Both the position numbers and the translations under genes were made by a program. From a virus, in IMG/VR virus record IMGVR_UViG_3300032046_003054, positions 1 to 56,846 of that record: 56,846 nt of DNA; one strand, given 5' to 3'. Of the stretch, positions 1 through 8,712 are shown one piece after another. The notes under the pieces are model-generated. The model did no database searches and was not told the origin of the DNA. It saw only the letters and a list, made by a program, of their open reading frames with translations. The first letter of the stretch is position 1. Each line of letters begins with the position of its first letter.

Positions 1-360
1 GGTGAGTATCCCCGTCCATCTTAATCCCGTGGCGTTCCTCACCTAAAAGACCCTTATCAGTCACCGTGTTATAATAGACTGTGGCTATTAAAGGCAACGC
101 AAACGAGGGAATAGAAGTTGCCTGTGATAAAACCCCAGAAGCATTATAGTAAACCCAATTCATTCCCGTTGCGTCATCTATTGTAATTGAAGTGGTAGTC
201 TTGGAAGTCTTAACTCCATTGATATAAATATCATGATTGCCTGTAATGGTAAACACTCTTGTTGCATTTACAAAACTTAATGTTGCAGTTCTATCCACAA
301 ATCCAGATGGTTCAGTCATTGCGGTAAATACGGTAGGGATTACTACGGAGTTAAATGTCC
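1..360 (-). repeat. Left copy of fibre-domain duplication
   Basis: Direct repeat with 55806-56165 in the same orientation and reading frame. The first 120 or so bases are identical and mismatches then appear gradually (about 95% identity over 360 bases by eye). Because the copies differ, this is a gene-level domain duplication rather than an exact terminal redundancy. The right copy lies in the 845-residue protein. Confidence 0.9.
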
Positions 361-1012
361 CTATGCCTGTGGTGGTGAGGTCGCCTGTGAATAAACTATC
401 CCCTGTCGCATTGATGGCGTAAGTTCCGTCTAAAATACTAACTACATTAGTTCCATTATTAATATACAATGCAATTGTTCCATCTGCTAAATAAATATAA
501 TTTGTTAAATCTGTAAAAATTCCAGCAGAACTTCCTAAACCTTTATATGCAGTAATACCAGCTGTTGCATTTGCAAGATAAACTTGTGTTCCACCATCAG
601 TAAAATATCCTGCCCACGTTCCAATGTCATCCCCTAATACCGCCTGATAAGTTGTGCCGAATGTTCCTTTGGCTGTGGTGGTAATAGATCCTGAACCCAT
701 ATCAAGACCCCACGTTGAATCTACTGGATAAATTTTAACTCCATCACCATACCAATAAGAAGCTGAACCTATCCCACCAGAAATCCCTCCAAGCACAGTA
801 TCTGATAAATAAATAGTTTGACCAGGATATATAATATCTGGATTAATTATTTGAGAATTAAGATTCTTTAAATCAGTAAAACTTATCCCATTATTTTGAG
901 CAATATTATATAAATTATCTCCAGATTGCACCGTATAATTTCCATATACAAAATTGGCGAATGAAGATAATCCGATTAAGGCCAACGTAATAATGATTGT
1001 TTTTTTGTTCAT
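1..1012 (-). CDS. Secreted LysM plus tail-fibre-like protein (3' end off the window)
   Basis: Open frame from ATG at 1012 to the window edge, so the C-terminus is missing. The N-terminus MNKKTIIITLALIGLSSFAN reads as a signal peptide. It is followed by a LysM domain (about residues 27-72, beginning YTVQSGDNLYNIAQ and ending YPGQTIYL), then glycine/threonine-rich beta repeats of the phage-fibre type (KGTFGTTYQAVLGDD, DGTYAINATGDSLFTGD). The last 120 residues are nearly identical to part of the 54145-56682 protein. It starts just after the 1017-1886 structural gene. Likely a cell-wall-binding or adsorption-type surface protein. The signal peptide is odd for a virion fibre, so export to the host envelope is possible. 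Confidence 0.8.
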   Translation of the reverse strand, partial: MNKKTIIITLALIGLSSFANFVYGNYTVQSGDNLYNIAQNNGISFTDLKNLNSQIINPDIIYPGQTIYLSDTVLGGISGGIGSASYWYGDGVKIYPVDSTWGLDMGSGSITTTAKGTFGTTYQAVLGDDIGTWAGYFTDGGTQVYLANATAGITAYKGLGSSAGIFTDLTNYIYLADGTIALYINNGTNVVSILDGTYAINATGDSLFTGDLTTTGIGTFNSVVIPTVFTAMTEPSGFVDRTATLSFVNATRVFTITGNHDIYINGVKTSKTTTSITIDDATGMNWVYYNASGVLSQATSIPSFALPLIATVYYNTVTDKGLLGEERHGIKMDGDTH

Positions 1013-1016
1013 AATT

Positions 1017-1886
1017 TTATGTCCAGCATACTATCTCACAAACTTGATTTGCTGTTGGACTTTGAAAATAAATAGTTTTTCCAGTTAATTTTACCATATC
1101 TAAATGCATTGAAGCTCCGAATGGAATAGTTACATAATTACTACCGGATTCGTTAACCGTAAATGCCATTTTTAATAATGCATTAAGTGCTCTTAATTTT
1201 ACATCAATAATTCTTACATTATTTGGAAGTACCTGTGAATATTCTGTATCAGCCAAAGTCATTGAAACATTATAAATTGTTGGGGCTGATGCTAATTCCG
1301 TATTATCTTCTATTTCCTCCAGCTCATTCTCCGTTTTTGTTAAATCAATTCCAACTCCTCCTCCAAGATTAGTATTAAATTGTGCAGTATAAAAATATTT
1401 ACCATCTTTATCTACCAACCTTACTGGAATTGCTTCTGTGGTTTCTTTATTGCTCACAAAGGCGGAAATCGCCGCCTTTAATCTTGAAACAAGATTTTTT
1501 ATCGCTTCAACAATAATGGGCGAATCTGACTTAGGAAAATTCTTAACTTCTATCTTTTCTGGAAATTTCGGAATTTCAACTTTCGGAATTTCAATTTGGT
1601 TCTTAACAATTATTTCTTTGGTTTCACCCTCCTTTTTTATCAATTCATCTACCTTATTACATAATTCATCTATACTTTTTGCCTTTGAAACCTCCGTTAG
1701 ATATTTGCTTGTCAATATCTCATTTAAAGTTTTTCTTTCTTCTGAAAAAAATTTGGTCAGCTTTTCAATTGCCTCACCTATCTTTTTGTTTCCAATTTCT
1801 TCTGTCTTTTTTTCAGCATCCTTAACAACACCTCCAAGAATATCATCAAGACCTTTTTTTAATTTTTCTAAATCTTCTTTATTCAT
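1017..1886 (-). CDS. Phage structural protein with coiled-coil N-half and beta C-half
   Basis: 289 residues. Residues 1-130 are charged and helical (KKTEEIGNKKIGEAIEKL) and are followed by a proline/valine linker (IPKVEIPKFPEKIEV). The last 90 residues (from about YNVSMTLADTEYSQVLP to SPTANQVCEIVCWT) resemble a beta-sandwich domain recurrent in phage capsid-associated or tail-associated proteins. The start overlaps the portal stop by 8 bases, so the two are translationally coupled. A head-fibre or decoration role is an inference from that position. Confidence 0.75.
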   Translation of the reverse strand: MNKEDLEKLKKGLDDILGGVVKDAEKKTEEIGNKKIGEAIEKLTKFFSEERKTLNEILTSKYLTEVSKAKSIDELCNKVDELIKKEGETKEIIVKNQIEIPKVEIPKFPEKIEVKNFPKSDSPIIVEAIKNLVSRLKAAISAFVSNKETTEAIPVRLVDKDGKYFYTAQFNTNLGGGVGIDLTKTENELEEIEDNTELASAPTIYNVSMTLADTEYSQVLPNNVRIIDVKLRALNALLKMAFTVNESGSNYVTIPFGASMHLDMVKLTGKTIYFQSPTANQVCEIVCWT

Positions 1887-4113
1887 CTTTTTCAGAGATT
1901 AAACTCTCCACTTTTTCTCTGGTTTTTTTTAATTTTTGTATTTCTTCATCCATCTCCATTTTTTTATCATCAATTTCATTTTTAATGTTTCTCTGACCAA
2001 TGATAGGAATTATCGTGCACCTGCAATTAACGTGGAGCGGGGGATATTGAACATTACCGTGAACAACATTTTTGAAACTTTCATCTAAATCAACAATCTC
2101 TCCGTCCATTGCCGCACATTCTTCGCAAGTTGCCTCATCAAAAGCAGTAAGCCATTCTTCTGCTTCTACCACACCCGACTGCCTGTATCCCTCTTCTGTT
2201 GCGAAATTAGTAGCCCTTGAAGTCTCCGTTCTCGCTATCCTGAAAGACCTTATTCCTTCGCAGTTGTCAAATACCTCGTTTATCCTTCCAGCAATCTTCC
2301 CAATACCTTCACCTTCCCTTATCCCCACTTCAAGTGCTTCTCTAATAAGTTTATTAGTATGCTCATTCACCTGTTGGGCAAATATAATAGGTTTCTTTTT
2401 AAGAAAAGAAATAATCTGGGCGGTAGCCATATCAAGACTTCCATTAATTCCAACATAGGTCAATGCCAATTTTCCTTCCTCTTTAAGTATCTCTTTAATC
2501 AAAGGGGTAAGAGATATCACAAATGTCGTGCTCTCGCTTGCCTCGTCAAGCAGAATGCTTGAGATATTTATTGCCTTTTCTTCCAAATGTCTGATAACCG
2601 CCCTTCTCTGAACCTCAAAAAGTTTCTTTAATTCAGTCCTAAATCTTCCCTCAAACTTTTCAGAAATATAAATCTGCTGTCTCCAAAATTTCTCTTCTTT
2701 TGACATCTCAATCTTCTCTTTTTTCTCTCCGTTCTTTTTCCTCTTATCAACCAGATAATCTCTAACAATCTTCCCTATCCCATCTTTTATAATTTTCATC
2801 TCCTTCCCCCTTCCGTGAATCTTTTTTAAGATATTCTTTCCTTTGATTGTTTTGCCTTCCGCTGGAGTATTGGGTTCTCCCAATGGCATCAAACTGAAGG
2901 GAATGTAAATCTGGTCTCCGCCATCAACGGGCTCCAAGCCTCTCTCCTTCCTCACCTCATTCCTTGTCATCCACCCGCCCGCAAGGGCAGAATCGTAAAC
3001 TTTCAGTTTGCTCTCCACATTTTCTGGAACTGGGTCTTCAAAATCAAGCCACAGATTGTCCCCGAACAAAGGGACAAAAAATTCGTTCAGTTGTTCAACT
3101 ATCCTCTTCATCTTGGGTTTTATCGTCCATCTGGCAAAGGCGTATGCCCCCGTCTCTGCGTTCGCCAAATTGACATTATCAGTAATTGCAATCACGGATT
3201 TTGGAACCCTGAAAATGGAAAGGATTTTGTCCCTTGTAAATCTTTGCTGTTCCAAAAAGTCCATATCCTTCTGCGATATCTGCATCGCCTGATAACTCAA
3301 ACCCTTCTCCAGTATCGCCATCTTCCCAGATTTTTTCATCCCCTTGAATTTCTTGTTCCACAAATCTTCAAGGTATTTTCTCTGCTCTTTTGTTAAAACT
3401 TGTTCTGTTTTTAAAATAGCATCTGGTCTTGCGGAATTGTACATAAATCTGAGGTTCCACTCTTCCGAATACTTGTCCAGATTAACCGTCTGTTCGGCGG
3501 CTTCAAGAGTCCCCCTTCCCCTCAATGGCTTTACGGGGTTGGGATATTTAATCAAAATTATATCGTCCTTTTCAAAACGCTCTTCTGTTCCATCGTCTTT
3601 TCTATACATATAATAATTAATCAGTCTTTCTCTATCATACTCTATTTTCAACCTGTCTGGTCTCAGCAAATAAATGGAAATTATCTCATCTCCATTTCTT
3701 TCCAAAGCCCAAGGTGCCTCTCCAGAAAGTTCAAGGTATTCCTGCGTCAACCAGAAATGGTCAAACTTGGTGGTAAAATCATTTACCCTGTATAAAACAT
3801 CCAGCAAAGGATGCTCAAAAGTTTCCTTCATCTCTCCACCACCGCCTATCTCGTACAAGTGAAATTCAATTGAGGCAATCTCGTCGCAAATAGCAGACAC
3901 ACAAGAATATACCCAGCCCGTTGCCGACTTTAAATAGTCTATTGGCATCATTCCTTGAGGCAATGTTTCATAAATCCCCTCGTAATCATCTGGTATTTCT
4001 TCCCAAGATACTGACTTCTTTTTAGATAATTTTTCTACTAAAACAATTGGTGCTTTTGAATAACCTAATTTCTCTAAAACGAAATTGACTGGTTTTAAAA
4101 ATGGATTTTCCAT
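1879..4113 (-). CDS. Portal protein fused to a MuF/SPP1 gp7-type head morphogenesis domain
   Basis: 744 residues. Residues 60-420 match HK97-family portals: IDYLKSATGWVYSCVSAI near the start, a central stem/clip region, and LAGGWMTRNEVRKERGLEPV near the end. Residues 480-715 form a second domain with DEATCEECAAMDGEIVDL and the PPLHVNCRCTIIPI signature of MuF/SPP1 gp7 proteins. Separate genes are usual, so this is a natural fusion. The portal dodecamer is the DNA gate at the capsid vertex, and a fused MuF would place about 12 copies inside the head. It is the first gene after the promoter and attenuator-like leader at 4114-4229. Confidence 0.92.
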   Translation of the reverse strand: MENPFLKPVNFVLEKLGYSKAPIVLVEKLSKKKSVSWEEIPDDYEGIYETLPQGMMPIDYLKSATGWVYSCVSAICDEIASIEFHLYEIGGGGEMKETFEHPLLDVLYRVNDFTTKFDHFWLTQEYLELSGEAPWALERNGDEIISIYLLRPDRLKIEYDRERLINYYMYRKDDGTEERFEKDDIILIKYPNPVKPLRGRGTLEAAEQTVNLDKYSEEWNLRFMYNSARPDAILKTEQVLTKEQRKYLEDLWNKKFKGMKKSGKMAILEKGLSYQAMQISQKDMDFLEQQRFTRDKILSIFRVPKSVIAITDNVNLANAETGAYAFARWTIKPKMKRIVEQLNEFFVPLFGDNLWLDFEDPVPENVESKLKVYDSALAGGWMTRNEVRKERGLEPVDGGDQIYIPFSLMPLGEPNTPAEGKTIKGKNILKKIHGRGKEMKIIKDGIGKIVRDYLVDKRKKNGEKKEKIEMSKEEKFWRQQIYISEKFEGRFRTELKKLFEVQRRAVIRHLEEKAINISSILLDEASESTTFVISLTPLIKEILKEEGKLALTYVGINGSLDMATAQIISFLKKKPIIFAQQVNEHTNKLIREALEVGIREGEGIGKIAGRINEVFDNCEGIRSFRIARTETSRATNFATEEGYRQSGVVEAEEWLTAFDEATCEECAAMDGEIVDLDESFKNVVHGNVQYPPLHVNCRCTIIPIIGQRNIKNEIDDKKMEMDEEIQKLKKTREKVESLISEKDE

Positions 4114-4134
4114 AAAAAATTATTATATTTTTAT

Positions 4135-4175
4135 TTCTAAAAAACCACAGATAAGCAATTGCTCACCTGCGGTTT
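4135..4175 (-). terminator. Intrinsic terminator/attenuator in portal leader
   Basis: On the minus strand AACCGCAGGTGAGCAA pairs along all 16 positions (with G-U wobbles) with TTGCTTATCTGTGGTT, directly followed by a T run. It lies about 20 bases after the predicted start of transcription and ahead of the portal ATG, so transcripts would end before the gene unless antiterminated. The preceding CTTACGGAG is conserved in the homologous leader at 52963-53056. Confidence 0.85.
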
Positions 4176-4201
4176 CTCCGTAAGGCTTTGTATTATTTAA
4201 T

Positions 4202-4229
4202 ATTATAATTAATGAAGCGTGTGTGTCAA
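4202..4229 (-). promoter_or_regulatory. Sigma-70 promoter for the portal unit
   Basis: Minus strand TTGACA (4224-4229), a 16-base spacer, and TATAAT (4202-4207): both hexamers are perfect consensus. It drives a short leader that immediately meets the terminator hairpin at 4135-4175. Confidence 0.85.
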
Positions 4230-4235
4230 GCATTT

Positions 4236-4430
4236 TTAATCATTTGATAAACAAAAGGTTTCTTCAACTGTAATAATTTTTGGTTTTCCATTGTTGATTG
4301 TTATTTCCTTAACCTCTTTTTTATCAAAATAAATTTTGCCGAAGTTCATAACTTCAATCCTGTTAACAAGATTGTATAGTTCCCTATCGTACTTTTTTAA
4401 TATTATAATTTTCTCATTATCTTTTTCCAT
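4236..4430 (-). CDS. Hypothetical protein, 64 residues
   Basis: Charged small protein (DNEKIIILKKYDRELYNL) with no recognised domain. Its start overlaps the end of the glycosyltransferase at 4417-5271 by 14 bases, making it the last gene of the glycan island before the portal promoter. Confidence 0.6.
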   Translation of the reverse strand: MEKDNEKIIILKKYDRELYNLVNRIEVMNFGKIYFDKKEVKEITINNGKPKIITVEETFCLSND

Positions 4431-5271
4431 TTTTTATTTTTTCAATTAAATCTTGAAATTCTTTTATGCTCTGCTTGATATCCCATTTTTCTCTTACTTC
4501 TTTCAACCTCAACTCCGCCTCTTTTTTCCTTTCCTTTGGATTCAAAAATCTAATGACATCTTCTTTATTTCTGGCGACTGGCATCCCCAATGCCCAAGCG
4601 GTCAGGGTCTTGTTTGTTGATTTGAATTTTCCCCTCGGTCTGATGTCATCTGGCAACAAAACAAAATCGTGTTCAAGAATCACATCATTAAAACTCCACT
4701 CAGGATTTTCATACTCATATTTTACATTTACATCCGCCTTGATGTATGGCGGTCTGCAATCCGACAAAACCGTCAGTTCCAGATTAAGTTTCTTCAGCGT
4801 TGCAATCGTCGGGTCTAAAAGCTTGGCATTCTGCGAATAGCCAAACCATATTACTTTCTTCGCCTTTTCATCTGTGTGAACTTTCTGCTTGTTGTGGAAA
4901 CTCAAATCCTGCCTGTCTGGTATGAAAACAACGGGCTTGTCCGTGAACTGCTCTATCGCCTCTTTCAGCCCCTCGCTTGAAACTGTGACGGCATCGCAGT
5001 TGTCAATCACCTCTTTTATGGGAACTGTGTCCAGCCAATCTGCGTCACAAATATCCAGTATCTTTATCCCCTTGAATGCCTTAACATAATCCAACATATA
5101 CACCTTCTGAAAAATAATAGTTTCATATATAGCACCTTGCTGAAATAACTCCGCCTCCTCCCAGTTCCTGACATACCAATGACCCCTCAATCTTGAACTG
5201 CCTATTTCTTTACGATTATGAAATTGTTCAAATAAAAGTATCCCTATCGGTTTTTTGTTGTATATTGACAT
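4417..5271 (-). CDS. Glycosyltransferase-like protein (GT-B type)
   Basis: 284 residues. It has a Rossmann-like pattern: LDICDADWL, then DAVTVSSEGLKEAI, then KKVIWFGYSQNAKLL and DIRPRGKFKSTNKTLTAWAL, as in GT4-type enzymes where the second half binds the nucleotide sugar. It is shorter than usual (about 350 residues). ATG start, 2 bases after the preceding glycosyltransferase stop. Substrate unknown; the island context suggests a surface or virion glycan. Confidence 0.7.
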   Translation of the reverse strand: MSIYNKKPIGILLFEQFHNRKEIGSSRLRGHWYVRNWEEAELFQQGAIYETIIFQKVYMLDYVKAFKGIKILDICDADWLDTVPIKEVIDNCDAVTVSSEGLKEAIEQFTDKPVVFIPDRQDLSFHNKQKVHTDEKAKKVIWFGYSQNAKLLDPTIATLKKLNLELTVLSDCRPPYIKADVNVKYEYENPEWSFNDVILEHDFVLLPDDIRPRGKFKSTNKTLTAWALGMPVARNKEDVIRFLNPKERKKEAELRLKEVREKWDIKQSIKEFQDLIEKIKNGKR

Positions 5272-5273
5272 AA

Positions 5274-6346
5274 TTATATTTTCGTGTTTAATGCTTTTGA
5301 AATCAAATTTCGCCAGTCACTCTGGAAACGTTCCTTGCTAAATAATTTTAGAGCGGTCTCCTTTCCCCTCTGACCGATTTCCACCGCTTCCTTGTAATTG
5401 AATATGCACCACGCTATCTTTTTTGCGGCATCCTCTGGGTCATCCCTGCATATAAAACCATTGACCCCGTCTTCTATGAAAGTGTCGGCATCCTGATGCT
5501 TTGTTGAAACCACACAGCATCCGCTGAACATCGCCTCAGTCCTCGTCCTCGGCATTGGCGAGCCGATTGTCGGGTTGAAATACACCAGCGTCTTTGACAT
5601 AAAATCACGATACTCTTCAAAGGAAGCGAAGTTGGAGTCCTGTGCAATCCATATCATCTCTATCCCATATTTGTTTTTCAGAAGCTCTCTGGTTTCGTTA
5701 AAAAGGTTTCTCCCGTAATACTTCTCCCCGATACCTGCGGCAGAAATAAAGGTGGCACACCTCGGCTCCTTGACATTATCACGCCAGTCCTTCTCGTCCA
5801 GCCCGTGGATTATTGTCTGACCCCAGCCCCACTGCTCCCTCGCCTTGTGAGAATTGACCACCATCTCCCTGACATTCCTGTTGCTCTTGACAAGTTCCTC
5901 CATTTTCTTTTTAGCCCAGACCATTGAGTTCTCTTCTGTCGCCCCGTATCCGTCCAGAACACACATTTGCATAAACATTTCGGGGTAGACAGGCGTCCCG
6001 TGATTTATCACTATAATCGGGATATCATCTATCTGCTCCAAGAGTTGCCTGAAAAGTTTCGCCTTTCCCAGATGGAGAACAAGACACTGCTGGTCTGCGT
6101 GCAGAATTGCCAAGTCGTATTTCCCCTTCTCGTAATAAGGCGTCCACTTCAAGTGCGAAGGCATCATCCTCGCCCTGTTGTCCCACTTCCTTGTGTAGTT
6201 TATAAGATAAGTCCAGTCAATAAAGTCCATCTTCAAAAGTTCCGCCTGATGGGAAATATGCTTTTTCAGTGCCACGGAACTGAGAAGACCCTGATTTTTC
6301 GGGTTGGTAGTTCCGTGGCACTTTTTATATTATTATTTATTTCCAT
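5274..6346 (-). CDS. GT4-type glycosyltransferase, N-terminus interrupted by 11 nt
   Basis: The body (from about 6260) is a GT-B glycosyltransferase: WTYLINYTRKWD, IIVINHGTPVYPE, then SPMPRTRTEAMFSGCCVVST and DDPEDAAKKIAW. Its in-frame starts (GTG 6275, ATG 6230) cut away the conserved beginning. In another frame, ATG 6346 reads 26 residues ending RKIRVFSVPWH and stops at TGA (6266-6268); the body resumes at CAT ATT TCC CAT CAG (HISHQ). Removing 11 nt joins these as SVPWHISHQAELLK, as expected for the family, giving 353 residues. Either a frameshifting insertion or translational bypass; see findings. Confidence 0.75.
6268..6322. repeat. 14-bp inverted repeat at the interrupted glycosyltransferase start
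   Basis: AGTGCCACGGAACT (6268-6281) and AGTTCCGTGGCACT (6309-6322) are perfect inverted copies with a 27-base loop. In the mRNA the 3' arm contains the codons for V-P-W-H, the last His codon and the first base of the TGA. Possible takeoff stem-loop, or the footprint of an inverted duplication. Confidence 0.85.
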
Positions 6347-6391
6347 ATTGTTTTGTTTAAAAATAATTTTTCCAATAATCTCTACGACCTT

Positions 6392-7138
6392 TTATTTTTC
6401 CGCTTTTTTAATATCCTCCTCCTGCCTCAAAAAGTTGCAATGCCGACACAATTCAATCTTCTCCCGCTCGCCCTTTCTCAGCCACTCCCTAATCTGCCTG
6501 AACTTCGGGCAGTTCCAGAGCTTGAGCACATCCTCGTCCATAACATTTCCAGCCACGGTCGTGTAGTAGTAATCGGAACAGCACAGCACCATATCGCCCA
6601 GATAGTTTATCATAACCTGTTGCAGTCCCTTGGGGCAGGGTCTCCTAACCAGAACATCGGGACCGACATCTATGTTTCCCCCACGGTTCATAAAAACCTT
6701 ATTCCTGTCCTGCTCAAAAATCTTTAGCAACCTGACACTGACCCCATCCTCCATATCCTTGAACCTTTTATATGTCTCCTCACGGTAGCAAGTAATCAAA
6801 ATCTGGCTCAGCCCCTTCTCAAAAAGCATACGCACATAATCTTGGTCAATGGCGATTCCGTTGCTCCCAATCATAATGGGATTGTCTGGGAATAATGCCC
6901 TTGTCCGCCTAATCCAATCTGGCAGACGCTTATCCAATGTCGGCTCGTTAAAGTCGTATGGCGAAATCCTGCCCCTGAAATCCATCTTCTTCAAGTCGTC
7001 CATTATCTTAAAGTAAATACGCTCCTCCATCAGCTCCCCGTGCTTCTCAATCTTTGAGTTGGGGCAGGTCGGGCAGTTGAGGTTGCACCCGTGATAGGTC
7101 TCAATTTGAATTATCTTAAACTCATCTAATTTAGTCAT
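6392..7138 (-). CDS. Radical SAM/SPASM-type enzyme
   Basis: 248 residues. Cys18, Cys22 and Cys25 in YHGCNLNCPTCPNSK form the CxxxCxxC site for the 4Fe-4S cluster that cleaves S-adenosylmethionine. The C-terminal third has a SPASM-like cysteine set (RRPCPKGLQQVMINYLGD, LCCSDYYY, ELCRHCNF) for an auxiliary cluster. Such enzymes modify peptides or sugars (for example aminosugar dehydratases or epimerases). Within the glycan island a sugar or carrier substrate is likely but unproven. The start overlaps the upstream stop by 4 bases. Confidence 0.88.
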   Translation of the reverse strand: MTKLDEFKIIQIETYHGCNLNCPTCPNSKIEKHGELMEERIYFKIMDDLKKMDFRGRISPYDFNEPTLDKRLPDWIRRTRALFPDNPIMIGSNGIAIDQDYVRMLFEKGLSQILITCYREETYKRFKDMEDGVSVRLLKIFEQDRNKVFMNRGGNIDVGPDVLVRRPCPKGLQQVMINYLGDMVLCCSDYYYTTVAGNVMDEDVLKLWNCPKFRQIREWLRKGEREKIELCRHCNFLRQEEDIKKAEK

Positions 7139-8712
7139 AATGTTTTGTCCCCGAACAATTTATAGTTTAACAATTTCGCCCGAATCATATCCTTCCTCTT
7201 TTGGGGCGTCATCTTGCTTGACCTCATTTCAGTCGCCTTGGCACTGGGAAGATATTCCAACTTGAAATCCTGCTCCCTATAACGGGTTCTCAGTTCCTGC
7301 GAAGCCCCGCCCCAAACATCTATCCTCTCATTGAACATCCCCGCCATAATCAGATGCTTCCTGCGGATGGCACTAAAATTCTCAACAAAACTCTTCTTGC
7401 CCCCCCCTTTTTCCCCGAAGAACCAAATCTTTTTTTCATCAGCCATAATGGCATCAACAAAATTTTTGACAGCATTTTTATCTGGGCAGAACCTGCTGTC
7501 ACAGAAAACCAGAATGTCTCCAATCGCCTCAACCACTCCCAGATTGCGAGCCATCGCCAGATTGTATCCCTCCCTTTCGGTGTATATCTGCTTGACCGTT
7601 ATCTTTGCATCAAAAATAATCTCCCTTTTTTCCACCTCATCCCAGACCACAACCGCCTCAATGTTCTTGTGCGTCTGCTCGGACAGGGCGTCAATGATTT
7701 TTCTGACCAAATCTTCCCTGTCATAAGTTGCTGGTATAATAACACTAACACAGGACTGGTCAGGAAACATCACGGAATTATAAAGTTTCTCATATTCCTT
7801 TGCCAAATACTGGGGCGTGAATCTCTTGACCGCCTGCCAACCATTATTTCTCAGCTTCTTCCTCAGCTCCAAATCCTCCATTGCCCTTTTGATTTTCTCC
7901 TTCATCTGCTCATAGTTTCCATACTCAAATAAAAGAACATCCCTCTCATCCTCAACAATATCCGCCGCCATACCGTTTGGCGTGGTCACCACAGGAACTC
8001 CGCAGGCAAGTGCCTCCAAGAAAGGGAGAGTGCCTCCTTCGTGGTCAGGTTCGCTGTTGCCGACATACAGGGCTATGCTCTTAAAAAAGTTAAGCCTCTG
8101 CTCGTCTGGGCACTGGTAGAAATCATACCTCATATTGTCCTTGTGCTCTTTTGGAATGCCATTCCAGTAGTCCAATTTGTCCAACTTTCCCATAATATAA
8201 AGCGGATATCCGAGTTCATAGCAAGCCCGAGCAATCTCCTTCAAGCCCTTCCACGGCACAACCCTTCCAGCATAACCCACCGCCATTTCCTTTGGCGAGT
8301 AGTCCTCAATCCATTCAAAGTAATCAAAGTCGGGGACATTCTCAATCTTCCTGACCCTCAAAGGATAAAGTTGATTCAGGGTGTTGTAATAGGCATTGGT
8401 CTTGACCACCAGAGCGTCAAAATCCTTCCACTTGTCCATCTGCTTATTTGGCATCGTATGATAAGTCAAAATCTTTTTTTTATCTTTTAATTCTGGTATT
8501 TTCTCGCAAAGTTGCCAAGCCACATTCCAATACTGGAAATCAACAATATCAACATCCTTGATTGCCTGCCTGATTTCTTCCAAGTGGTCTTCAATATCCC
8601 GTGGTGGACAATAAATAAGCTTCCACTCAATCTGTGGATTATACTTGCGGATGTAATTACACAACTGACCGATGCTCCAAGGTAAATCAGGAATTTGTAA
8701 AATTCTTAACAT
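7135..8712 (-). CDS. Two-domain glycosyltransferase (GT4 + GT2)
   Basis: 525 residues. Residues 1-305 are a GT-B glycosyltransferase (MAVGYAGRVVPWKGLKEIA; EPDHEGGTLPFLEALACGVP; FTPQYLAKEYEKLY). Residues 315-525 are a GT-A/GT2 domain (CVSVIIPATYDREDLV, EAVVVWDE, ARNLGVVEAIGDILVFCDSRF, where the CDSRF replaces a classical DxD). Two fused transferases suggest successive sugar additions to one acceptor. The start ATG lies inside the end of the 8687-8923 gene. Confidence 0.88.
   Translation of the reverse strand: MLRILQIPDLPWSIGQLCNYIRKYNPQIEWKLIYCPPRDIEDHLEEIRQAIKDVDIVDFQYWNVAWQLCEKIPELKDKKKILTYHTMPNKQMDKWKDFDALVVKTNAYYNTLNQLYPLRVRKIENVPDFDYFEWIEDYSPKEMAVGYAGRVVPWKGLKEIARACYELGYPLYIMGKLDKLDYWNGIPKEHKDNMRYDFYQCPDEQRLNFFKSIALYVGNSEPDHEGGTLPFLEALACGVPVVTTPNGMAADIVEDERDVLLFEYGNYEQMKEKIKRAMEDLELRKKLRNNGWQAVKRFTPQYLAKEYEKLYNSVMFPDQSCVSVIIPATYDREDLVRKIIDALSEQTHKNIEAVVVWDEVEKREIIFDAKITVKQIYTEREGYNLAMARNLGVVEAIGDILVFCDSRFCPDKNAVKNFVDAIMADEKKIWFFGEKGGGKKSFVENFSAIRRKHLIMAGMFNERIDVWGGASQELRTRYREQDFKLEYLPSAKATEMRSSKMTPQKRKDMIRAKLLNYKLFGDKTL

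Noticed and set aside
237-422. Plus-strand open frames throughout the window
   Set aside because: They mirror minus-strand genes, lack conserved motifs and have no promoters. Only the 39027 plus-strand promoter was kept, as a possible source of antisense RNA.
6230-6275. GTG 6275 or ATG 6230 as the true glycosyltransferase start
   Set aside because: Both cut off the conserved PWHxxHQ start that is found, out of frame, immediately upstream; kept as a fallback only.
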